A DNA stretch of 64,000 nt from Arctopsyche grandis (GCF_051622035.1 NC_135362.1:27091001-27155000), one strand, 5' to 3'; counted from the first letter of the stretch, positions 11,411-21,544 are shown. Program-made: numbers and translations. The notes: a model not told the origin generated them from the letters alone.

Positions 11411-11927
11411 GGCGAAAACACACTGAAGTGAACGGCACGGCACGTCTTCGTGACTTCCAGCCAAGGAGGGGCGTTCCCAGTTCATTGCTAATTCATATGA
11501 CTTTATTATATTACCTTTAATCAGCAGCGTGGGTTAGTTGTTAGCATATTATGCTTTTGAGCAGAGTGGTCACGGATCGATTCGCACTGGTAGCTGTTGG
11601 CCAGACCTTGGTCTGTGACTCTAGGTCGATCGTTTCCTTTCAGAGTTTGCCAATTTTTCTGATTTTCATTGAAACGGTTCATGTAATTTGGCTTCTCCTT
11701 TCCAATCTCTCTTGCAAATCTCAAGTTATTCATCTTCTTGAGGTTTGCCAATTTCTATAATAAAATGCTGCAAAAATTTCTCCAAAGATGTCACAGCGAT
11801 CGATAGCGGTGAATCCAATATTGGTAGAAATGTAGGAGAAACTTGTCAAAATAAAAGAACCCTACGAATTTTTCCCCACGGGATGCCAAGAACGTGCCCG
11901 TGCCGTTCGATTCAGTGTTTTTTCGCC
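11411..11927. mobile_element. Harbinger-like MITE split by a SINE
   Basis: The left end GGCGAAAACACACTGAA and the right end TTCAGTGTTTTTTCGCC are inverted repeats. TTAA lies on both sides (11407-11410 and 11928-11931). The middle is occupied by a SINE at about 11523-11770, so the MITE is older than the SINE here. The family's right inner block is also seen at 7850-7890 and 42232-42289. Confidence 0.7.
11523..11770 (+). mobile_element. tRNA-derived SINE (family 2)
   Basis: The head CAGCAGCGTGGGTTAGTTG resembles a polymerase III A box, and GATCGATTCGC takes the place of the B box. The shared body GACCTTGGTCTGTGACTC then GATCGTTTCC and CAGAGTTTGCCAATTTTTCT is common to all SINEs in the window. 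Inserted inside the MITE at 11411-11927. Confidence 0.75.
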
Positions 11928-11939
11928 TTAAGAAGGTCT

Positions 11940-12980
11940 TTAGTGACAAAATAAAATATGGAAAGTAAAAAAAATCATAAGCCTACTAATTCTGACTTTT
12001 TTTATGAAATACTTGTTTTTTTTTTTAAACTAATTGGCCATAGTTCTGCAAAATCGAACTATCTCTATATAAATAATAAATATTTTTGGACAATGCTATT
12101 AACAAGTTTCACATATATGAATATACTTATACATATATAGAAAAAATATACTGTCAAACATTAATTATGTGGATTGGTTCCTTTAAGCCAAACTACGACT
12201 GAATAGTTTCAACATACATACATACATATGTAGAAGTCAGACAATTCTTCACCCCTAAAATCCCCAAAATTTTAAGTACGACTTCACCGTACTTTTATAC
12301 TGCCCAAAGTGTTGCCCTCATTCCCATTTCGACACCCCTCGGCATCGTAAAGAAATGCGCACAACAATCCCCCCGTTTTTACAAACAAGGGTTATTTTCA
12401 GAGAAAACGGCACAACAGATGAATTTTTAACTTACGTTTACAAAAAAAATACACCAAGCAAATTTAACAGTCCGTTGAAAATTTCACAAACAAAAATCAG
12501 AATTAAATCTCATTCACATCCAAGTATGATATTATTGTAAAAGAGGAGGATTAAGAAAATATTATACGTATTTAAACAATTTAAAACACATTTCAGATAT
12601 AAAGTATGTACATACATAAGTACATATTTATCATTTTCAAGTGGTGCAAAGGGGATCGAAAAGCTTTTAACCCACACGAGAGTGATCCAAACTCTTCAAA
12701 TACTTTTATGACTTTTCGTTTATCTGCGCTGTTAAATCAAACCCTAAACCCCAACACTATTCATATGCAAATATGTAGGACTAATAACTCTCTTAAGGGA
12801 ACGGGAATTTTAAACAGATAAGCTTAGCTTTCTAATAGTTCAGATGATAACTTTTGGAGAGGATAGAAATAAATTAAACGATCAAATTTTTAAGAAAACA
12901 AACAAACCAATCACTATATAATTCCATCAGGATTTGATCATTGTACCTTTTGGATTCAATGATTTCATTTCAGCATATAC
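11940..12980. other. AT-rich stretch, no gene
   Basis: No repeat with clear borders or coding region recognised. Confidence 0.4.
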
Positions 12981-12984
12981 ATAC

Positions 12985-13690
12985 TAGTGGTTAGCATATA
13001 ATGCTATCAAACAAAGTGGTCACGGGTTCAATTACATTGGTTGCTGCTATACAGAACATGAAATCAAACCAGACCTTGGATATATTACTCCAAGTCGATC
13101 GTTTCCTATCAGAATTTTTCAATTTATCTGATTTTCATCGAAAGGGTTCCTACAAATTAGCATCCCATCCTATCTCTCCCGAAAAATTTGAGTTATTCAG
13201 CATCTCGATTCGAATAAATGCTACAAATTTTTCCATATGTGAATCTGTACATGTTCACTGCTTACAATGCTTCTGTACAATGTTTGACCATGGACGTCGT
13301 GTTTAATGTAAAATATATAATAATTATGTATTTATAATTGATATTTCATGTTCTATATAGTACACTCGTCGCATTGGAGCGATCTATAAGGGCGAAATCA
13401 CACAGGGAAGGACGGCACGTCGTGTACTTGGCTCCCCGCTGCGGGGGTTCTCCTACATTTCTTCAAATATGGGATACACCGTTATCAAGCAAGGATAAAA
13501 TGTTACCGAAAACACTCCAGGGGATGATTTTGGGACGGTGTGTGCTGGGCGTGCCACGAATATATCAAGACATGTCACATTTTTTTCGCATGTTTAAAAG
13601 TATCTAAAAAAAACATGTGTCACGTTTTTTCCTGTGTGATTTCGCCCTAAGACAAGTGTGCATGATTGATTGGATAAAATAAAAATTTAA
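12985..13690 (+). mobile_element. SINE (family 2) interrupted by a MITE
   Basis: The head TACTAGTGGTTAGCATATAA and B-box-like GGGTTCAAT are followed by the common body. The 3' stem-loop (CGTCGCATTGGAGCGATCT) begins near 13366 and is broken in its loop by a MITE at 13390-13647. The second stem arm resumes at 13651 (GACAAGTGTG), followed by an A-rich tail. Confidence 0.75.
13390..13647. mobile_element. Harbinger-like MITE
   Basis: Terminal inverted repeats are GGGCGAAATCACACAGG at the left and its exact complement at the right. The target duplication is TAA (13387-13389 and 13648-13650). The empty site can be inferred from other SINE copies (GATCTGTTAAGACGA), which confirms the 3-bp duplication. 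A three-base TWA target is characteristic of PIF/Harbinger elements. No transposase. Confidence 0.85.
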
Positions 13691-13783
13691 ATGAATGTAT
13701 TAGCTTTCAAACAACTGTAGTATATCTCTTTTGATTTTGCTTTTTGTTTCATATATTTATTTTTTGTTTTTTTTCCCCCTCTC

Positions 13784-13850
13784 TTGTGGCGCATTAGGTT
13801 CTTCCTGTAATGCCACAATGGTCCAAAACTTTTAAATAAATAAATGTATA
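13784..13850 (+). mobile_element. LINE/SINE 3' tail fragment with stem-loop
   Basis: Stem TTGTGGC (13784-13790) pairs with GCCACAA (13812-13818) around a 21-base loop GCATTAGGTTCTTCCTGTAA plus T, followed by an A-rich tail. A related copy in the opposite orientation lies near 46726-46768. Confidence 0.6.
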
Positions 13851-13859
13851 AATGTATCC

Positions 13860-14260
13860 CTAGTGGCTTACAATATACTGTATTACACTTTACTGTACAT
13901 ATTATACATATTTGTTTTTATTTTAAACTAGGCAAGTCAATATCAAACTGTCATAAAAGAAACACTACGGATTAAATTACAACATAAAACGGAAACAAAA
14001 CCAAATTCTTTCCAGATTACGGAACAGATTGACTAAACATTTAATAATAAAAAAAAAATAGTAGCCATTCCATTCCAAGAAACGAACAGATGTGTACAAA
14101 AGGAACTAACGAATTCGTATTTCTACTGTCGTACTTACGAACGCGTTGAATAATGCGCTCGTTTTTACATGACAATCGCAAAGAATTTCAAATTTCAACT
14201 TCAGACATTTGAAACCATGTACATACGTACGTAAAAAAATCGATCGAATTTAAATCGCAT
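13860..14260. other. AT-rich stretch, no gene
   Basis: Nothing recognised; lies immediately downstream (minus strand) of the candidate first exon at 14271-14523. Confidence 0.4.
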
Positions 14261-14270
14261 GTGTACTTAC

Positions 14271-14523
14271 GAATTCATCTTGCCGTGTTTTGTTTTTATT
14301 ACGGGACCCAAAACGCCACACTCCAGCAGATGGCCCCTCGGTTTATTCGGTATCCACGGCAACGGCACCGCTGTCGCTTCTTCGGAGAAGACACTAGACG
14401 GGATTTGGAATGAGTCCACGAGTGGAATGAATGTGTAGAGTGTCGTATCGAATGTCAGGTCACGATTTGTGGTCTTGGTCTTGGTTGTACACCACCGCAA
14501 AGTTGACTAGAGTGAATGAGACT
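14271..14523 (-). CDS. Candidate promoter and first exon of an unknown gene
   Basis: On minus, the initiator-like TCAGTC (A at 14523) starts a GC-balanced, apparently unique 253-base segment with no similarity to the repeats around it. It ends at the strong splice donor GTAAGTAC (14270 downward). The last eight bases before the donor are ATG AAT TC, so coding would begin just before the intron, in phase 2. A short coding stub at the end of a 5' leader exon is common in insect genes. A longer open frame through the exon gives no recognisable domain. No downstream exon was found to the left; it may lie outside the window. This is inferred, not proven. Confidence 0.4.
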
Positions 14524-14811
14524 GACGCGAGGCAGCTGCACAACCACTCGCTTTGAACACAAACCACTGGACTGCACGAGTCTACACTGTTGGGTACGTT
14601 CATATCCAGCTACGTATGGGAAAAAAAACGTAAATTATACGCCTAGGCATTAGTGCGAAGGCTCTCAAACTGTTTAAATTGATGTGTTGATGGATTAGTG
14701 TCGTTTTTTTTTTTACTTGACTTGTTGGTTTTGTTATGCTATGATTTGTTTTGGGGTGGAACCAGTGTCACCCCAATTTTGGAACAACGGGTTTCCAAAT
14801 TTTTTTCAATT

Positions 14812-16083
14812 TACATTTATTTATTTTAATATACAAGTATACCACAGTGTCTTTACAGGTCACCCCAATATGACACTGTGGCTAGACAATACATAAAAGA
14901 TCAAATACATAAGAAAAAATAAAACAACAATAATAGAAAAACAAATAAAATAAAACATTTAAAAAATTGTACATAAAAATGAAAAATTGAAAAATTGAGA
15001 ATTAAAAAATTGAAAAATTAAAATTAAAAAAAAAAATTACAAATTACAAATTGAAAATAATAAACAAAAAAAAAACACATAAATATATAAATAGTTTAAA
15101 TTGAATTAAAAGTAAAAAACAGTAAAAATATGGATAGATTATCCGGTGAAATATTGAAAATATCAATGTGATTGCTGACCAAATTCAAGCAGCGTAAGAC
15201 TCGAGCGATTGGTGAAAAAGCAAGAACATTAGTTCTTGCTTTAATTGTTTGGAACAATGGACGCAATCGATAATCAATGAGGCGAGATGGAACCCAAAAT
15301 TTCATTTCTTCCAATATAGTTGGGTTGTAAATATCACCTCTTAATAATTTGAAGAAATGACACACAAGAAGCATATCTCTCCGATGAGATAGGGAACTAT
15401 AGCCAACAGAACCTTGTACAAAAGCACTAGGAAACAGTTGAGGGTAGTATCCAAACTCCCTCATATATAGATAGCGGAGGAACTTCCTTTGAACTCTTTC
15501 AATTTTTAGAGAGTGAGTTAATTCACTGAGACTCCATATAATGGCATCAGATTCCAAAATACTTCGGACCAATGCGTTATAAAGAAGACGCAAAACTCTT
15601 AAATTATTGAAATTGTGAGCATTGCGTAAAACGAAACCCAGCATCTTTGAAGCTTTATTGCACATATTGGAAATATGGATACCAAACTTCCATCTGCTCT
15701 CAAACGTAACGCCAAGGTCTTTTTTGGATAATGTTCTACACAGTGGAGTTCCACCAAGATTATACTGATATAAGGTGGGGTTAGAAGACCGAGAAAACGA
15801 CATAATATTGCATTTACTAACGCCAAGAGGTAAATGATTATTAGTCGCCCAGCACCATAAAGAGTTCAAATTAAACACTATCAATTTTCATGAATAATTT
15901 GAGGTCATCAGCATATAGTAAAAAAATTGAATCTGAAAGTACCGAGCCAATATCATTCACATAGATTAGAAATAGTAAAGGTCCCAGATTAGAGCCTTGG
16001 GGCACGCCAGAAGATGTGAGGTATACTTCAGAGAAATGGCCATCAAAACAAACAAACTGACGACGATTACTTAAATAAGAAGT
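14812..16083 (-). mobile_element. 5'-truncated LINE, reverse transcriptase end and 3' tail
   Basis: On minus, 16083-15885 encodes reverse transcriptase motifs: SGVPQGSNLGPLLFLIYVND, then YADDLK. A frame break near 15885 separates this from a 262-codon frame (15884-15096) that holds the thumb and C-terminal region (KDLGVTF, YNALVRSILE, ERVQRKFLRYLY). This order is typical of jockey/CR1-type non-LTR retrotransposons. The 3' UTR runs to about 14812 and contains a perfect 10-bp stem-loop at 14842-14881. The copy is dead because of the frame break and missing 5' end. Confidence 0.85.
14842..14881 (-). repeat. LINE 3' stem-loop (perfect 10-bp stem)
   Basis: On minus, CCACAGTGTC pairs with GACACTGTGG around the 20-base loop ATATTGGGGTGACCTGTAAA. 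The loop matches those of other LINE and SINE tails in the window although the stem sequence is different. Confidence 0.8.
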
Positions 16084-16189
16084 AAAAATATGTATATTTC
16101 AAAAAAAGTTTTTTCTCTTTACATATTGATATTTTAATTATTGTATCATTTATATGATATTTTAAATTATTGGATCTTTTTTCAAATTA

Positions 16190-17160
16190 CACTGAGCAAC
16201 AAAAAATCACGTTTTTGAGTTATCAGATCGGAGACTAACCAATCTTTACTAAGTTTGACCCACTGAATTCGAATATGATAATGATTTTTGTTGTTTGGGT
16301 CTCCTTTACTTTATATGATATAATCAACGCATAATTTATCATAGTATTACAGTATTACTACATTGCTTATAAAATAAAATACTCAAAAATAATGTCATGG
16401 AATAAGATCAAATCAAAAAATATGTTTATGATGAATGTAATAAACTTTTTAATCAATCGCATTCTATTAAAATATTATATAAATAACACAACAACAAAAA
16501 AAATACCAGAGCGGATACTAACCAATCTTTACTAAGTTTGACCCACTGAATTCGAATATGATAATGATTTTTGTTGTTTGGGTTTCCTTTACGAGATATG
16601 AGTGCTTAAAAAAATGCGCAATTTTTACAGTTTTTTGGCTTTTGCAGTATTTAATTCAAAATCTAGTATTTATGTGCTCAAAGTGAGTATTAGAATCAAT
16701 AGTCAGATGTTTTTTACATTGATTGTTATTTTTTATTGTTTTAAAATACTTATAATTAATTGTTTAGCGAATTTTAAAAGTCAAAAATATATATATTTTT
16801 ACGGATTTTTTTTCTATGCTATTTTGCATTTTTTAGTCAGTTTTTTATTTCACCACGTTCATAAGGATTGGTTTTCTATCTCAATATTTTTTTTTATCTA
16901 AACGTACTAACTCGAGCGGTTGATTAAAATGTTTACTACATTCATCATAAACATATTTTTTGATTTTATCTTATTCCATGTCATTATTTTTGAGTATTTT
17001 ATTTTATAAGCAATGTAGTAATACTGTAATACTATGATAAATTATGCGTAGATTATATTATATAATCAACGTATAATTTATCATAGTATTACAGTATTAC
17101 TACATTGCTTATAAAATAAAATACTCACAAATAATGTCATGGAATAAGGTACACATATAA
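16190..17160. repeat. Mosaic of direct and inverted repeat units
   Basis: An 80-90-base unit with ACCAATCTTTACTAAGTTTG occurs twice in direct orientation (about 16226-16312 and 16515-16595). A second unit of about 120 bases (ATAATTTATCATAGTATTAC to AATGTCATGGAATAAG) occurs at 16322-16410 (+), about 16965-17045 (-) and 17060-17150 (+). The region between is almost pure AT. This is consistent with an unrecognised transposon with complex ends or with serial foldback insertions. Confidence 0.6.
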
Positions 17161-17454
17161 TTTATATGTGTACCTTTTTCTACGTACCTTTTGAGAAACG
17201 CTGCATCATGCACTCAAATCATCAAGCTCTGTAGGCAAAGGGACTTGAGGGATGTATGTAGATGTTCATTCGTCGTGGGTTTAAAATATAAGGGCACAAG
17301 CAATTAAAATACTATTTCTGAATGTTTAGGGATAATAATAATTTTTGTAAATTAGTTTTCATTCGATTTATTCCATTGTTTCAATAATCCGTTTCTATGG
17401 AAGTTTAAAATTATAAATAATAAAAATTTATTTGAAAAATTACTGCTTTATTTA

Positions 17455-17715
17455 TACACAGGAATTAGAAAAATGACATACATTGAGCTATGCTAGTATT
17501 TATAAGTTTCTCCACACATATATTTTCTATTTCACTTTTAAAATGATACACAATTGAACATACATATTTGTACTTCCCCATAGGGGTTCAATTCAAAATT
17601 ATTCATATTGTGATGCTATCAAATTAGAACCCAAGTGAGAACTTACTATGCATGTACATATTTAGTAGTAGTATACATAGTAGTGCTTAGTAGTAATTTA
17701 GTGAATCTTTTCCCA
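17455..17715 (+). repeat. Local duplication, copy A
   Basis: Starts ACACAGGAATTA and contains TATTTTCTATTTCAC, AGGGGTTCAATTCAAAATTA and TTAGTAGTAGTATA. The same blocks in the same order occur at 18842-19600, where they are interrupted by a SINE. Confidence 0.6.
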
Positions 17716-18024
17716 ATTTTTTCGGTGTATTTCGTCGTCGAGTATATATTATATATGACACAGTGAAAATATATTTTCAGTGACGTTTCAGTGAAATCAT
17801 AACCAGTTACATTTTCAAGGTTGGTTTTATTCATTTAAGATTATTCATTAATTGTTTAGAACATCTCTTTATGACATGTATGTATTTAACAACAAAACTG
17901 TATTGAAAAACTGAAATAATTTCGTTGTAAAATATAATAAATATTGAATGTAACCAACCTATCTGTGTTTGGGGAATATAAGAAGTGTCTAAAACAAAAT
18001 TCAATAATTACGCACACATCTAAT

Positions 18025-18465
18025 TATGCCAGCAGCATAGCTCGGACGTTAAGCTTCTGCTTACCGTCAAGAAGGTGCCGGGTTCAATCCCTGAATGAAA
18101 ATGAATTTTTCAGAGTATGCTGTTGGTCAGACCTGGATTTGTGACTCCAGGTTGATCGTTTCCTATCAGAGTTTGCCAATTTTCTCTGATTTCATTGTTG
18201 AAACGGTTCCCGGAAAAAAAATTGGCTAAAAATCCTTCCTACCTACTATGTCACCACTATTTGAAATTTGATTGATGTACAATAAAAATTTATGTACAAT
18301 TCATAGATGTCTCGTTAATTTGCGAGTTTTTTCAGTGTCTCGCAATTCAACGACTTATAATAAAAATGCTGCATTTGTATTTGTAATTGGCCAGGAAGGC
18401 GCATTGGGATTTACCTGTAAGGCCTTCCTGGTATATATGTAAAAAAATAAAAAAATAAAAAAAAA
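18025..18465 (+). mobile_element. tRNA-derived SINE (family 1), nearly complete
   Basis: The head GCCAGCAGCATAGCTCGGAC and the B box GGGTTCAATCC lie about 45 bases apart. The common SINE body follows (CAGACCTGGATTTGTGACTC, GATCGTTTCCTATCAGAG), then a unique middle and a 3' stem-loop at 18391-18431, and finally an A-rich tail of AAATAAAAAAAT type. The same element is present in reverse at 50935-51366. Confidence 0.85.
18391..18431 (+). repeat. SINE 3' stem-loop (perfect 10-bp stem)
   Basis: CCAGGAAGGC pairs with GCCTTCCTGG around GCATTGGGATTTACCTGTAA plus G. Further copies are at 50961-51002 (-), 38201-38245 (-, one mismatch and a wobble) and 57163-57204 (+). Confidence 0.85.
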
Positions 18466-18582
18466 TATGCATGCTACTGTGGGGAGCCGGGAGACTAACA
18501 CATTTTGGATTTTCAGTAAGGCAAAAGTTCTACTTCAGCTGTAAGATTTTTTTTAATTACTTAATATCACTATAAAGAATTT

Positions 18583-18831
18583 GGTGATCGGAAAAATGCA
18601 CTCGAGATAGTTGCACTCTCGAGACATCCAAACTGTCAAAGATACTCAAGGAGAACAAACGCAATAGAATTCCTCAAAAAAGCGTCAAGGGTTATTTGTA
18701 TGTTATCCGAGGGTGCTTAGCTTTTTTTGTGGAATTCTATTGCGTAAATTCTTATTGAGTGCCTTTGAAAATTAGGACTTCTCGAAACTGCGCCACTATT
18801 CAGTGCAATTTAGTGCATTTTTCCGGGAACC
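18583..18831. mobile_element. Foldback MITE with 9-bp target duplication, copy 1
   Basis: Perfect 9-bp duplication AAAGAATTT flanks the copy (18574-18582 and 18832-18840). Ends are GGTGATCGGAAAAATGCACT and, on the other strand, GGTTCCCGGAAAAATGCACT. An inner inverted pair (CAATAGAATTCC near 18663, GGAATTCTATTGCG near 18731) lets the whole element fold back. A second copy is at 40767-41014. Nine-base duplications point to the Mutator superfamily. Confidence 0.85.
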
Positions 18832-19019
18832 AAAGAATTTGTACACAGGAATTAACAAACATTAGATTATGAGAGAATTTTTAAGTTTCATCCTGCGTCT
18901 ATTTTCTATTTCACTAATAAAAGGATACAGAATTGAACTTACATATATATTTACAATTACTCATATCTATATGAGATGAATTTAAAATTATGTATATACA
19001 CATATTCTGTGTCACAATC

Positions 19020-19465
19020 TGTCCTCGTCAAACTGCTGGTTAGGTTTGGGGGTTTTGTGACTCCAAATTGATCGTTTCTCTATCAGAGTTTGCCAATTTT
19101 ATCTAATCATTGTTGAAATGGTTCCTGAAAATTGGTATTAGATCATTTCCTGTTGTCACAAAATCTGTGTGTATAATTTTTAAAAATTATGCACAGTAAT
19201 CTGAAATCTATAGATATCTCTATAGACATCTCTATAATTTCGTGTTTATTATATGTATAAAAATTGTAATAATAATTGTACACAAAAATCTAAAAATAAT
19301 CCATAGATGTCTCTATGATTATTATTTCTGTACTGATTAATTGCTATATGCTATGTATTCTGATTGTATATGTATTATTGTATTTCTGACCGTTATCGTA
19401 CAATCGTCGCATTGGAGCGATCTGTAATGACGAGTGTATATTGATTGTAACAATAAAATAAAATA
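19020..19465 (+). mobile_element. SINE, head truncated
   Basis: Begins with a degraded TGCTGGTTAGG and continues with the common body (TTGTGACTCCAAATTGATCG, CAGAGTTTGCCAATTTTA). It ends with the stem-loop TACAATCGTC (19399-19408), loop GCATTGGAGCGATCTGTAAT, GACGAGTGTA (19429-19438) and an AATAAAATAAAA tail. Confidence 0.75.
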
Positions 19466-19577
19466 TGAGATGTTATCATATTTCGTTATAGAGGGGCTCA
19501 ATTTAAAACTATTTATGTTGTAGTGTTATCAAATTGTCACTTGGTGAGAACTTAAGTATTTGGTAGTAGTATAGTAA

Positions 19578-19583
19578 TTTATT
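19578..19583 (-). terminator. Polyadenylation signal of the secreted-protein gene
   Basis: AATAAA on minus, 70 bases downstream of the stop codon at 19653. Confidence 0.5.
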
Positions 19584-19652
19584 TCAAAGTTTAGTTTTAA
19601 AATAACATGTTCCATATATTGAACTGACAGTACATATTTTTGAAGAAAGAAA

Positions 19653-20924
19653 TCACTCACTCTTATCTTCGAAAGATTCTAATATTGTACGTAGCATAGA
19701 CGTTTTTTCTTCTAACATACTATTACATGATTTTAACTCTTCATCCTTTTCCGTCAGCGAATTTTGAACATTTTCCGTGATGCCATTTGGAACTGGAGTT
19801 GTCATCGAAATTGTCCTTGGAGTTGACCTTGGATGTGTATTGATATATATACTGGAAGGAGTCGAACTATATTCCGGCAACTGACTATTTAAAATCTTAT
19901 GACTATTTTCTGGTCTCATTCTGCGTTTGCTTTGTTTATTATTATTAGATATACTTAGCGGTATCAATTTTGACCTCAAATTATCAAATTTTTTAACGGC
20001 AACATCTAATTCTCTCTTGAGTCTCTGATTCTCGATCTCCACCCCTGGTAAATTTTTTCCACCTTCAGATCTTCTCAAATTACCAGCTGTCGAATTTCTC
20101 ACTTGTTCGAAAAAATCGATTAGTTTCATTTCGTTCTCTCTGATGATTGTCACCAACGATCTCGTTTGCTCATCGGTTGAGAATTTGCCCAATTTTCCAG
20201 CGTAGTCTTTCGACACAGTGTCACAAGGATCACTTTTGTGCTCCTTGAACGAAACTATCTTAGCCCCTTCACCATTCACAACGGAAAAAATGAGGTCATT
20301 CGAATCGAGGGGAATAGTTGCTGTCGTGATGATTGCAGGAACTTCAACTTTATCAGCAAAAACACTGCTGTTGACGATCCTTAATTTGTTGATGTCCACT
20401 ACGTATAAACTGCCCTTTTGCACTCGACCATCGGAATTCCTGATAGTTTTAACTATGTATAGTTTTTCAGTCTTTCTATTCAAAGATACCTCGTCATAAC
20501 CGTCGCTACCATCCGTCGTAATATAAAAGACTTGTGGTAATTCATCTGGTATGTGCACATTCATGTATGCTTTTCCTTTGGCACTTCCATACGTGGTACT
20601 TTTATGTTGAATGGCTTCTGGTGGAAATCGCACATTGTCATATGGTTCGTGTGTCGAATTTGCGTTAATTTTGTAAACCTTGTCATCTTCTTTAACCAAA
20701 AGATTTCCATCAATGTATGCCATCTTCGTCGGCTTTATTGATAATGTATGTACAATGTTGCACGCAAAATAATTGTCTTCAATAGGGAAACGATTTTTTT
20801 TACATGAGTGCCGTTCATTGTCAAAGCAGTTTTTGTGTGCTTCAACCATAAATGTTCGAGAAAATAAACAGTTCATCAGGAATAGCAATAGTGGAATATT
20901 AAAAAAAAGTTGAGGCTTCTGCAT
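19653..20924 (-). CDS. Unrecognised secreted protein, 423 aa
   Basis: I do not recognise the family. The first 29 residues form a plausible signal peptide with a hydrophobic core at residues 7-21 (LFFNIPLLLFLMNCLF). The mature part has five cysteines (33, 41, 55, 234, 400) and N-glycosylation motifs at N89, N185 and N277. Residues 60-230 show short alternating hydrophobic strands (for example NLLVKEDDKVYKI and KLYIVKTIRN) that could be a beta-propeller-like fold, as in small insect pigment-binding or royal-jelly-like proteins; this is a guess. Residues 295-320 and 388-415 look like coiled coil, with a Ser/Thr/Pro-rich linker between. The exon begins at a splice acceptor (TTGATTGCAG, exon start about 20948), so an upstream non-coding exon is implied. 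AATAAA at 19583-19578 supports the TGA stop. However, the last codons overlap a donor-like GTGAGT, so an alternative spliced extension is possible. Confidence 0.75.
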   Translation of the reverse strand: MQKPQLFFNIPLLLFLMNCLFSRTFMVEAHKNCFDNERHSCKKNRFPIEDNYFACNIVHTLSIKPTKMAYIDGNLLVKEDDKVYKINANSTHEPYDNVRFPPEAIQHKSTTYGSAKGKAYMNVHIPDELPQVFYITTDGSDGYDEVSLNRKTEKLYIVKTIRNSDGRVQKGSLYVVDINKLRIVNSSVFADKVEVPAIITTATIPLDSNDLIFSVVNGEGAKIVSFKEHKSDPCDTVSKDYAGKLGKFSTDEQTRSLVTIIRENEMKLIDFFEQVRNSTAGNLRRSEGGKNLPGVEIENQRLKRELDVAVKKFDNLRSKLIPLSISNNNKQSKRRMRPENSHKILNSQLPEYSSTPSSIYINTHPRSTPRTISMTTPVPNGITENVQNSLTEKDEELKSCNSMLEEKTSMLRTILESFEDKSE

Positions 20925-21020
20925 TTCTTGAGTTAATTATGTATATCTGCAATCAATAAAATAAAGCAAATAAGTATATTTTCAGTACATATGTAAGTAA
21001 TTATACTACATACATATTGT

Positions 21021-21180
21021 AAATAGGTTTTTATTATATAATTTAATACTATGATTACTAACCAAATTCAATTGAATCATAAAATAGAAAATGATCAGTA
21101 GATCAGTAGCTATTAAAATAGATATAAGATGTATTGTGAACATAATTTCGTAATAATAAAAAGCATTTAAAAATCAAATA
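21021..21180 (+). repeat. Dispersed repeat Y, copy 1
   Basis: TTGTAAATAGG through AAAAGCATTTAAAAATCAAA, including GATCAGTAGATCAGTAGCTA, recurs at 59617-59800 in the same orientation. Type not recognised. Confidence 0.6.
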
Positions 21181-21273
21181 CTACATACATACATTTATTA
21201 TCAAGGATGATTACATTTGACACATGTACGACATGCATACAATATAATGTAATCAAAATTAGATCATTATTTC

Positions 21274-21535
21274 CAGGGCTTTTTTCCCTAAGAACGCGGT
21301 GGAACGGCGTTCCGGCACCATTTTTCACAGTATTTTTAATGTTTCCAAAGCAATTAGACGAAACAATATTCGTGCGTACTTATTTTCGCAAGAATATTGT
21401 TTATATAATCACAATTTATATAATTCTTCAAAATAATAAAATATGGTGTCATGAAGAGAATAAAATATGGATGGATTCGAAAGTGCAAGAACAAGACGTG
21501 CGTTCCGGCACCTTCTTTATTCAAAAGAAGCCCTG
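21274..21535. mobile_element. hAT-type MITE with 8-bp target duplication
   Basis: Perfect 8-bp duplication ATTATTTC (21266-21273 and 21536-21543). Ends are CAGGGCTTTTTTCC at left and AAAGAAGCCCTG at right, which match in inverted orientation over CAGGGCTT. Inner blocks GGCGTTCCGGCACC and GTGCGTTCCGGCACC lie near the two ends. An 8-bp duplication and CAGGG termini define hAT elements. No transposase, 262 bp. Confidence 0.9.
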
Positions 21536-21544
21536 ATTATTTCT

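Larger units (their letters stand above)
18842..19600 (+). repeat. Local duplication, copy B, split by a SINE
   Basis: 18842-18995 and 19470-19600 together match copy A at 17455-17715. The gap is filled by a 5'-truncated SINE. The duplication therefore preceded that SINE insertion, or the SINE entered copy B only. Confidence 0.55.

Noticed and set aside
18025-18090. A functional tRNA gene
   Set aside because: A- and B-box-like blocks are present, but the sequence cannot fold into a full cloverleaf and recurs as the head of several SINEs.
21207-21536. 109-codon frame on plus
   Set aside because: Lies mostly inside the hAT MITE at 21274-21535 and is explained by it.
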